This document shows positions 25,001 to 35,500 of a stretch of DNA of 64,000 bases, piece by piece (the stretch's first letter is position 1; each line of letters begins with the position of its first letter). The notes beneath the pieces were generated by a model. The model ran no database searches. It saw only the letters and a list, made by a program, of their open reading frames with translations, and was not told the DNA's origin. The position numbers and the translations under genes were made by a program. Source of the DNA: Anthopleura xanthogrammica (lineage: Eukaryota > Cnidaria > Anthozoa > Actiniaria > Actiniidae); NCBI GenBank assembly GCA_964019055.1, contig OZ025211.1, positions 3,704,835 through 3,768,834 on the forward strand, given 5' to 3'.

Positions 25001-25677
25001 ACATTGGAGTATATCAAACATCCATGCTTAAAGCATATCGACAGTAAAATAGCTTCCATTCTTATCCTTGGTTGTTTATATTTACAATTAACGCCTTTCT
25101 AGCGCTACTAAGACATCCCACATAAAAGTAACCAAGCAAGATTTTCAAATTACATTTATTTATGTTTAACAATGGGGGTTAATTTAAATTTTTTTCTTTC
25201 TTAGAAAAGCCCACCTAGAATATGACCGGAAATAAGATTTTGAGCAAATAATCTTATCATTAAGTGAAAAAAAAAAAAATGTTTTACCATCTGCTGAAAC
25301 GATTAAAAATAGATAAATCAATAGGTAAAATACTGATGAATCGATTGTCAAAACTACGAACTAGAAGAATAGAAGTCTTATTATTAGTTATATGCTTGCG
25401 AGCATTACAGTTCTTCTTCATCCGCTTATTTTACTAAGCTTCTTTGGTCTTGATCTTCGTTTCGTATATACCAAAACATCTATGGCAAGGTTAATTAAGG
25501 TTGCTGTGCACTGTTACCAAGTCATGGACGTTGCTAGGGGTTACCATGCATGGTTACCATGTACTTGTAAACCAGGGTCAGCGTTGTTGGAAGGATTTTC
25601 GCGATGTTACCATGGAGATATTTTATGTGTTAGCACCATTATTCATGCTATTTTGTACGTTGACTGACGATTATTTT
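22051..25677. other. Intergenic between the two membrane-protein paralogues
   Basis: No exon is supported. The region holds the upstream region of paralogue B, a purine-rich tract (22795-23175), a 16-base G run (23286-23301), a small 50-bp direct repeat (about 24715-24815) and AT-rich sequence. The 3' UTR of paralogue A would be at the right end. Confidence 0.5.
22795..23175. repeat. Long purine-rich tract
   Basis: About 380 bases are nearly all A and G on the plus strand (AAGAAAGAAA, GAAGAGAAAAAAAGAGAAGA). Frames on the other strand are Phe/Leu/Ser-rich low complexity and are not genes. Such tracts can form triplex DNA, but no function is shown. Confidence 0.7.
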
Positions 25678-28600
25678 TCATCCGAGTGGACCACAACACA
25701 CAACCCCACAGCATTGCGCTATGTCTCGTTTCCTTGGTAGCAGTGGTGTTTTATGGTCAGGTTCTGGGATGCTATAAACTGAAGAAAAGATAAATACCAA
25801 ATAAATCAATAAATCAATAAATTTAGTAGTGGCATTTCCACAGAGTAGCTCTTCATCCACTGAATTCCAGTTGGAATTTAGAAGTTGATTTTTGCTACGG
25901 GAAGAAAACCGGAGACTGAACTAAACCCTCGAAGCACAGGAGAGAACCAAAAACAACAACTATACTCACATACGATCGAGGGGGATCGAGCCCGCGGTTG
26001 GCAATGGTGAGGGGAGAGTGTTCTCACCGCCCGTCACTATTGCCCGCAAAAAAAATACGAAATTCCAATTTGATCTGTGAGTTAGCTATCCCCTGACTTT
26101 GATCAGCCCAGAGCCCCCCCTCATGAAAGACTCGCGCTCGTTTTTGATCTATTACATTTACTAACCGGATTCCCGAAGTCCTTTGCCAAAGTTATCAACA
26201 ACAAATTTAAGGATGCAGAAGACGAGAATTCTTACCAGCAAAGCCAAGCCAGCTGAAAATGGAAAACAAACTGGGGTTAAAACAGTCGGAGATCTAGAGG
26301 AATGTACCGTAAACCCTATCCTCTCTTCCTCTCCAGGAATGTACCGTAAACCCTATCCTCCCTTCCTGTCCAGGAATGTACCGTAAACCCTATCCTCTCT
26401 TCCTGTCCAGGAATGTACCTTCTCCCCTCAACCTTTTCCGCCCATCATGTATAGACATGTCTCTAAGTCTAGGAGTTTATCGAATCCTTCCCCCCCCCCC
26501 CCCCCCCTCTTTCTGAAAGTTAAATTTCAAAAAAAAATGTAACCAAGATGTAAATATACCTGCAAGAATAAATGAGAAGACTAGATTACAGTTTCCGGTA
26601 TCGTGAAGACAGTCATTTGTTTTTGCTGTCCAATCTTGTTGAATCTATGAATATTAAAAAAAGGAATATTTTACGGTGTTTTTTAACCAGAAAAGCATGC
26701 CTGATGGATAGGCGAATAAATTAGAACAACTCACCATGTAAAACTGATAAGTAATATAAGCTGGCTCGACTAGTGACGCAGGGATGAAAATGAATACAAG
26801 ATACTTGACTTCCTTGCGCAACTGAAACAAAGAAAAATAACTATAAAGCGGTTTTTGTATGAGTGGGTAACATAAGGTACTGACTCATAGTATGTACATG
26901 GGTACAACATATGCAACCACATTGAAATGGCTTCCAGTAATTATCGAGCAGTAATTCATCCAATCAAAACGCGTTGTTACGGCTACGGTAAGATACGGTA
27001 CGGCAGGGACGGCGGAGCCTTTTGCATACTAGACTTTTAAATTTTCTAATCTTATCCCACCTCTTAACCCCTCTATCTTGAATTGCATACTACTCCCCCA
27101 TTTTAGAATATGCTCTCCCGTCCCTGTACGGCTACAGTACGACTACTATTTTTCATTCATGCTCATTCTCACTCGTAGCGTATCCAAGGGGTACTGGGGT
27201 GCCTTGTGAACCCTCTTTCCATTGGCAGTTTATTTGCATGTAACGTGCAGGTGTTACTGGGGGAGGAGAGAGATTTTTGGTGAGGTTGATGTAGAGTGTG
27301 TGAAATCATCCAGGTTACCTTTAGCCTCGGGTTTTTTTTAACACTAGGGAAAAACCATATATAAAGCTTTCTGATTGGCTTATTTTGCACAATGACATTA
27401 CGTTACGGAACACAAAATCCGGCTCGAGTGCGCAGACGTTGTTGTGGGAGGGAAGCGAACCACATAAAACGTCTGCAACGGAGGCTAATAAATACCCCTG
27501 TTGTTTATACCCATTCCAATTTAATACTCATTTCCCACCCTCCCGGTGTTTTCACATTTATTTAAGATTGAGAAGATTGATATTTGAAAAAAGATCTAAC
27601 ATACCATCACCCATCCGAAGATTGACCAGGCCAGCTGGAAGGGTACTCCAATACTAACAATAAGTATGGCTGATCCGTCCCATGACTCAGGGTTGTAGAT
27701 GACCAGCACAGCTAAACTTAGCTGAAAGAAAATTAAAAAACTGGATTATCAAAATCAGTCTCGTGAGATGGTGTGATCATGATCATGCCGCGGGGAAGTC
27801 ATGTTTATTTTTCTACGAGGTCGTCACACAACGGAAAATGAAACGTTACGAGACCACTTTAAAAGTGATCGATGATGCCATTTTCGATGCAACGTCGCAA
27901 AAATTAGAGATTAGATATTGTACCGAATGACCAACCGTGCGACGCTGCATGCGACGTTGCAAAAAGGAGAAAGAGCTCTACTTTTGCGATGTCGCGCGCG
28001 ACGAACCTCACCGCATGAACACAACGTCGCATAGGTGGTCACACGGTGCGATCTAGTTTTTGCGACGTCGCATGAAAAATCGCATCGTGTTCGTGTTCGC
28101 ACATTAAGGGTTTTTTCCGTAGGAGAAGGCTGTGGTATGATAATAACTAGCTACCCTATTGGGTACTAGTTGGGACTGCGCGTTGGGATTCGAATATAAC
28201 AAGTACAAGTGAATAAGTAAATGAATGTCCGAAACGCCGTCAGCAGAGTTTCTAACTTTTTTTACACAGTGCTTAAGTTTCCTTCTTATTCACCTAGCAA
28301 ACAAACAAACAAACAAAATCAATAAATGGCTCAGAATGATGCGTACTTACAGCAAGCTGAAAATCAAATTTTAGCAGACAGGAAAAAATGCCGGCTCTTC
28401 TGTACATCTCTGAAACCAAACAACAAAGATCATATATGAGAAGGGTTTGGGAGGGAAAAGTAAGAATTCCGTGTGTGCTTTCATAACAGTCGTTTCATAT
28501 TCACCATTTTCCATACATCGGTTCACTTGTCAAACACAAAGCACTCAGTCGAGGCTGCAAGGTTCTTTTTTTGAATAATCTTTTGAAACTATACCTTAAA

Positions 28601-30987
28601 GCCTCGCTTGAATGCTTTGTGTTTGACCAGTAAACCGATGTATGGAAAGTGGTTAATTAATATTTACTTTGTAGGGTTACAGCTGCTCCAACTGTTCTGT
28701 ATTCCAAAAATCCAAAATCACGAGCCACAACGATACCATAGTAAATGTTGAACGGAGCAAATAACAAGATCGTGCCAAATCGAGCCTGTTGTAAATAAAA
28801 TTGGAAAAATTGGATCGACTTCATTATAAATTGCATTTCGACAGGCTTGTAAGAATCAGTTCGATGCACGGAAAAGTTAGCGATATTTGAGAATATCAGA
28901 TCTGAAGGGATTATAGAAAAACCCAAGCGATTTGGCGGGAATCCGAATTGGCGGGAATCTTTCGCGCCCTCTCAGCTGTGGGACTTAACCTCAGTGTATC
29001 ATAGGGCCCTACCTCGATATATGCCCTCACTACAGTTAGAAACTCACCCATTTGACTGCATTTCGTTTTTCTGGATTATTGACAAGGTTTATCAATACGT
29101 AAAAGAAAACTATTATTATGGCTACGATGTAAGCGTAGATTTCAAACTCTCTTTCTCGTAAGACACCGTGGATAGCGTAGAACATACAAAATACTAAAGG
29201 GAAAAAAAGATTTGAATAGTATTAGTTTCTATTTAGGGGTTTTCTGGAGGAACTGAAGCTTGATCAAGTAGTTTTGTTTGTTTGACGCCATGTTGGATGA
29301 TCGAATTTGACAAAAAAGAATTTCCATTGGTTTCTCTTGTTATATTAACCAACATGGCCCAAGTTTTTTTAAATTTTAGCGGTTTTATTGGAATAGTTGT
29401 AGAAGCCAAGAATTCATCGCATTTTTTAGTTTTAATCTGTTCCTTTAGAAAGTTGAGGTGGATGAAAAGGTGCATATCCAGGGGAGGGGTACAGGGGGTG
29501 TGGATCCCTCCCTGGGTCGACTTTGTGCCCCTATACTCTAGCTTTGAAGGTGTTATTTGTCTCATGTGGGTTCACTTCCAACAGTGAAGAACATCCTGGA
29601 TCCTGGACACCCCTGAGGTAATAAATTAAACTAAGCTAAACTAAGCTAGGACATACCTGCATTTATGATTAATATAACAGCAAAGGTAAAATCAGGCGTA
29701 TCTGTTAGTATTTGAGTCATCCTTACTATGGTGAACCCAATGGCGACCATCACGTTCAGTACTGATAGGGTAATGAATATCCATTCCTGTTTGTCAAGTC
29801 CAACAAACGTCTTGGTCTGGAACAGAAGTATGTAATTAGCTATCAACTTTTTCGGAGTGTAATTTTAAAGACTTGAGGATCCGTTGGAGTATCGCGCGCT
29901 GTGATTGGTCCAGCGACCAGTGATTATGAGACGACGATATTCACTGTTTGAGCGGTGATTATGAGGTTTCCCAAAGTTTGCCAGAGCGGAACGAAAACGT
30001 TTTTTTTTAATCCTAAATTTCGTCTTTTCTCTGATATTCAAATCTAAAATGATACTAAAACAATGATTCACGGCTCAGGCTCGAGTGTTCACCAAGTTCC
30101 AAGTTCTAGATTTCCATGAAATCTAGTTCAAGGATTTTTACACAAAATCCAGGCTAATATAATACTGTTCAAGAATCGAGATCTTTCAACTTGCAAAGAT
30201 AAGGGCTGGAGAGGGTTAAAGGTAGAATACGAACGCCTTACTCTTGCAATTATAGAACGAAAACTAGGACGAAAATGAATGTTATTTTGGAATATGCTAA
30301 AATATAATCAATATCGTTATATATTCATTTATTCCTATTCCTTGAAACCCAGCTGAAGCAATATAAGGACCCTTTGACTGTTGCCTAGGTTACCAAAAGG
30401 ACTTATTATGATCCATCAATCAACTGATCTACTTTGCATAATGGTTATTTCGAATCTATTTATGTGTCACGAATCTATGCTTGATAGCTCTTCTGGAAAA
30501 AAAGTAAAATTAAAAAAAAAACATACTTTAATACTGTAATCTTTTTCAAAAATATCAACAAGTAAACAAATTCCATTAATAAAAGAGATAATGACTATAA
30601 CCCAGGGATTCTATGACGATCTCCAAAATGAACAATTTTCAAATGCAATTATTTTAATAAATTCATGTATTACGATATTAAATCTATGAGATACTCGCAA
30701 ATGATGAAGGACTAGGCCAGCGAGGGACAAAATGAACAGAAGTTTTGGAAAAAACAACATTTATTAACAATTTTAGCAAACTAATATCATCTCAGAAAAC
30801 ACGGTTAGTTTTACTGAGGATGTATTGAAGATAGCGTCATTATACCTATGACGTTAGAAATGCATGGCTGACCTACCTTTCCAATGGCTGTTATTGTTGT
30901 TTGTTTGCGTACTCGGTCATCTAGTCCATTCTCATCGTTTCCATTTGAATCATTGCTTCTCTGGTCTAATTCTAAGGCTGTACTCAT
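25678..30987 (-). CDS. Multi-pass membrane protein of unknown function, paralogue A
   Basis: Ten exons: 30987-30877, 29816-29657, 29193-29048, 28785-28668, 28409-28351, 27721-27605, 26821-26735, 26644-26560, 26252-26166, 25778-25678, giving 356 residues. Hydrophobic segments lie near residues 48-70, 80-100, 108-128, 141-160, 186-206, 217-238, 246-265 and 288-312. The start MSTALELDQ precedes an acidic, Asn-rich stretch and TTITAIGK. Conserved blocks shared with B are TKTF.GL, LREREFEIYAY, ARFG.IL.FAPFNIYYGIV, GVPFQ, FIPASLVEP, VVDNFGKGLRES and LLPRKRDIAQCCGVVCCGP. A stop right after RESG at 26161 is avoided because the exon ends at 26166 and joins a tenth exon that B also has. The function is unknown; channel, transporter or receptor cannot be told apart. 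Confidence 0.88.
25790..26045 (-). mobile_element. tRNA-derived SINE-like copy
   Basis: On the minus strand it reads a tRNA-like head (GGGCTCGATCC), then GTTTTTGGTTCTCTCCTGTG, GAGGGTTTAGTTCAGTCTCC, GGTTTTCTTCCCG, and a tail of AATAAATC units. It has the same order of blocks as the copies at 18.4 kb, 14.6 kb and 63.3 kb. It sits in the last intron of paralogue A. Confidence 0.6.
27880..28090. repeat. CpG-dense repeat of GCGACG motifs
   Basis: About 200 bases contain many GCGACG, CGTCGCA and GCGACGTCGC palindromes, and a partly inverted arrangement of TTGCGACG and CGTCGCAA. It lies in an intron of paralogue A and is far more CpG-rich than its surroundings. It is probably an inverted-repeat element; its ends are not clear. 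Confidence 0.45.
28503..28653. mobile_element. MITE-like palindrome
   Basis: ACCATTTTCCATACATCGGT at the left pairs with ACCGATGTATGGAAAGTGGT at the right, and pairing extends through CAAACACAAAGC and GAGGCT. It is about 150 bp, non-coding, and lies in an intron of paralogue A. Confidence 0.65.
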
Positions 30988-31017
30988 CTTGATTTGAGAT
31001 AAGTACAGAGAGAACAC

Positions 31018-32578
31018 TGCACCAATGACCTTTTTTAACGATACGGATTGAAAACTGAGTCACACCATCTTGATCAAAATATCTAATGCTGAATCACAAA
31101 CATCCAAGGCTAGGATTTTCACATGGTTTTCATTTTGCCCTTCCTGAAGCTATATAAGCTTTAGTTATCAGCAGAAAGCTATCCTGTTCCCGTTAATATG
31201 TTCAATTTATTCCTTCCAGCTTCGACTAGACCTTATAACAGAAGATCAATATGGGCATATTTGTATTAAAGTCACGTGACAACTTCCCGCCATAAATTGA
31301 AATAGACTAACACTTGAGGTGTAAATTTTTCCGCTCTTAGTCCGCGTGCTTCCCTTGAGTAGTATTTCCGTATTTGCCGGAATTTCTTTTAAAATATGTA
31401 TGGATATATATATATATATAAATAAATCATGTAAATCGAAAGAGGAATCTACTACTTTTAACTAATTAACAGAATGATATTTAGACTTAAGAAAACTGTC
31501 TGTTTTTAGCAAAACTCTTTTATGTGAAGCAAGAGAGTATGAAGTAAGAGAGCACATCTCCCATACATAGGTCTATCCACATGAAAATTATTTGAAGATC
31601 TATTTTTAGCTCCGCGCGCAGCCTGAACTGAATCAGGTATCCCATGATAAAATATTCCAGTCTTCGTGTGGAGCTAAAAATAGATTTTCGAATAATTACC
31701 ATAGGGCACGGAGATGTGCTCTCTTATTTCATACTCTCTTGCGTGAAGTTATAATTTACGTGTGCAACCGTTTTTCAGACAAAACTGACTAATCTAACAA
31801 AAACAACTATCGTCTTCAAACAAAAAATCATTAATTGGACGAGTCAATCTTCTATGTTTAATCAGCTGACCAGCTAATTCAAAAGTTAACCTAGGTTCAC
31901 AAATAGTAGCTCACGAACAAACTCTTGTTTTTTACGCATGAATATGAAAATAAAGATTGAAAATTAAAAACATATATACATCGCACTGATTTCAACTTTC
32001 AACACCGTCTGTCAGACAGATAAAGCGGTCGTATTCTTCTTCCTTTTTGCTTTATACTAGTAGTTGTTGTTTATTTTTTGGTTGTTTGGTTGATTTGTTT
32101 GTTTGTTTAGCAATAATTTGACGCTAGGTTTCTGTCCAGAATGCCAGGTTTCGCATTATGTACTTTACATCTTTTTTCTTCGCAAACTTCGCTAAAGTTT
32201 ACGTAACTGCTGTTTTCCTGAGTTGACAAATACTTCAATGTCCTCAGCTGTTTAAACAATTTTTATCGTAAATTTTTCCATGAATGATAAAAAATTGTAG
32301 ATTTAATTAAAAACTGATATTATCACTGACAACATAGAGTGATTTTATTTGGCCCACGAAACAAAGTTGTATAATAAGTTCTCAGATGTATAATAAGTGA
32401 CTATCAGTCAACATAAAACAAAAGAAAACAATGGAATTAACTACTATGCATGCGTTACTTCCTATGTTTTGTTCACGGACCAAGTATAATCACTGTGCTA
32501 TAAGCAAAATCTATAAAACTTACTTCGCGATCGGTTTTTATTCATTTTATGTATTGATTATTATTATTTCGAAGTATA
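31018..32578. other. Intergenic, divergent promoters
   Basis: The spacer separates paralogue A (-) and the JmjC gene (+). It holds a TA repeat (31408-31420), one MITE-like element (31529-31742) and AT-rich sequence. No gene is supported. Confidence 0.5.
31529..31742. mobile_element. MITE-like element, family shared with 48028-48335
   Basis: The ends GCAAGAGAGTATGAAGTAAG and the inverse of GAAATAAGAGAGCACATC pair, and inner arms share AGCTCCGCGCG and TAAAAATAGAT. The element at 48.0-48.3 kb has the same ends (GAGTATGAAGTAAGAGAGCA) and the same inner motif, so the two belong to one family. Confidence 0.7.
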
Positions 32579-35500
32579 ATGAAATTTCCTGTTTCTAGGT
32601 TTTTGATTTGGGTCAGGAATCGCGTGGATGATATGGCGAAGAAGCTTTCGATAAATAGATCAAGAAAGAACATAAGGCATCACTCAAACGGCGTCGAGAA
32701 GGCAAAGAATGGCAATGAGGAGCAGCCTGATTCGCGCTTTGGTTATAAAGCAGTTTTCTTCAGTAGTCTCGCCGCAGTTCTTGGATTTCTGCTTCAAAGG
32801 GAAATATGGCAAAATGAAATAGTTCTACCCGAGAACAATGGTGGATGGAGAAAAGCAGGAGAAATAGACGAACAATTGTTCAACACGAGCCAATGTGATG
32901 TTGAGAGACGATTCGCTGATAAGCTAACCAAAAATGAATTTGAAAAGAAATACAGATTTAAGAAGCCAGTTTTGCTGAAGTTCAAGAAAGGAGCAGCAGG
33001 CTGGACGGATCCATGGCGATGGACGAAAGACAGCCTCGTGAAGGAGTATGGAAAATGGACAGTTCTGAGTGGAACGTCTGATAATATCGTTAGATCTGGA
33101 GGAAACGGCGACCGAAAATCTTCGTTTACTAAATATCTTAATGAAATTATGAATAATGAAGAATTGAAGAAAGAACCAATGTAAGTTATGATATAAAAAA
33201 AAAACTTTTGTGCCGGTAATGTTTTGACATTTGGATTTTATCCTAGTTTTTGAGTATAGGGCCGTAGAACGTCTGCGCATGAGTCCGAATCATAGCTAAT
33301 TTTCATCAAAGACGCCATTTTGGTTGTCATTTTTCTTTTGTTATAAACGGCTTAGAAAGTAAACTTTTATAGTAGTAACAGTCTTTTAGACATTGTTGAC
33401 ATGATTGTAATGGGTGCATGCCCAGTTTCCTATAAAACGAGGTTATCCAGGTGGGGTTTGTTCAAACTTCGTTTTCACTCGCCACGGACATGAAATATAG
33501 GGGACGTAATCCATTGATGGAAAATCCCTCAGCAAGGGCCGGGCATGATGATTTGAGCTTCGTGTCCAGAACATTGAAATACAAGACGCTCCGCGCGCGC
33601 TAAGCCTACCACAGGCAACCCAGCAATAATATTTTGTTAATTCTTATTCCGAAATTATGAATGAAATTGGTCGAGATTTTTCAGTCAGCAACGCGAATTG
33701 TGATACAATTGTAAAAAAAAAAACCAATGATTTCCGCATCAAAATAACTTTGCTTTGTTAGGTATATGTTTGATAGAAATTTTTACGAAAGTTCGGACCT
33801 CCCTGACACAATCAAACCGCCAAACTACCTCAGGATCACGGTTAGTAAGTATTACTTAACATTTGCCGCATTCTGATTGGACGATTAACAAAACATAGCA
33901 ATTTGATTGGTTAACGGATCGCAAGTCATGCGAAATTTGTCTTAGCCAAACGTCTATCGTTAGACATGCGCATTCTGATTGGACGATTAACAAAATAAAG
34001 CGATTTGATTGGTTAACGTATGCTATATCGTTCCAGGATGATGATAGTAGTATCTTTTTTCTCGGTGGCTCTGGGTCCGGGGTGAGCTTCCACAAACACG
34101 CTGATGCATGGAATGGAGTGGTTTATGGTCGCAAGAGATGGTTTCTCTATCCTGTGGAATTCACCCCACCTGGAGGTAAGATATTCTATTATTATCTGTG
34201 GATAACTAAAATAGTAGAAAAATTATAGTGGCGGATTATTTTGGGGAGATTCGAAGCCGTCCTGGTCCTTCTTTTCTAAGAGATTATTTTCTAAAGAGCG
34301 TTAAGATAGAGCTCTTTACCTTCGTTGTTTATTGTGCCCATTTCAGACCACGTGATGCCACTCTTGGGACTTGGTTGATTCTTTCATGTGTAAATATATT
34401 AACATAAGAAGATTTCTCAAGGGAATGTCATGTGGTCTGAAATGTGCAATCTGCCTCTCCCCCTCAGGAATTTCATGGACCCGCCCTTGGATTGTTAATA
34501 ATCTCAGGATATAGATAGAATGATGGCAAAGCTCTGTCGTCCCCAAATTCATTTTGACAATCCTATACACCACGAAAAGTACCAAGTGTGGGATGCCTGT
34601 GTACCTGTCGTAAGGACGAGATCTACGCGTTTTTTAATGTTTAAGAGAAGAAAGACCTACATACGCGTGTTTCTGATATATTTTCAGGTGTTTGGCCAAG
34701 TTTTTCCCAACGGGAGTGGTACAACAAGGTATACCCGACTCTTCGTCCTGAACAGATGCCACAAGAATGTGTACAAGAGGCGGGAGAAATCATGTATTTG
34801 GTAAGAATTCAAACTTGTGGATTACGGAACCTGCTTATCAAATCAGAGTGGTCAGACAAAGCCTTTTCGCGGTCCTTAGCCTCCTTAACTTTCCTTTTCA
34901 CCACCACCCAAACCCCAACCTCTCCTAATGTGCGCGTCTTTTTATTTTTATTCTTTAGCCTGAATCTTATTATCATGGCACAATCAACATAGGAGATACT
35001 GTAGCGATAGGGATACAGAAGATGGAAGCTACCACCGGAATAGAGGCCATGGCCTACCATGGTATGTATGGTATGATAGTACTGATAGAGTAACATAAGA
35101 GATACTGTAGCAATAAGGATACAGAAGATGGAAGCTACCACCGGAATAGAGGCCATGGCCTACCATGGTATGTATGGTATGATATGGTACTGATAGAGTA
35201 ACATAGGAGATACTGTAGCAACTAGAACAGAGGCCATGTCCTATCAGGGGTTACCTTATGTCTATTTCTTTTGTGCAATACTATTGATTACTTCTTAATC
35301 AGCATCAGGTCAGCTAGGAGAGCTTGTCATGGAGGGGAAAAGTCCTGACGACCCATTGTTTGACCAAGTCGAAAAGAAGTTCAAGAAAATGGTCTCTTTG
35401 CTCCCAGGTAAACCACTAATTCATTGTGCCCGCATGAACCACGCAGGTGGGGCGGCTTTGGTCTCTTATATGGACTCCTTGCAGCACGTCGGCATACAGT

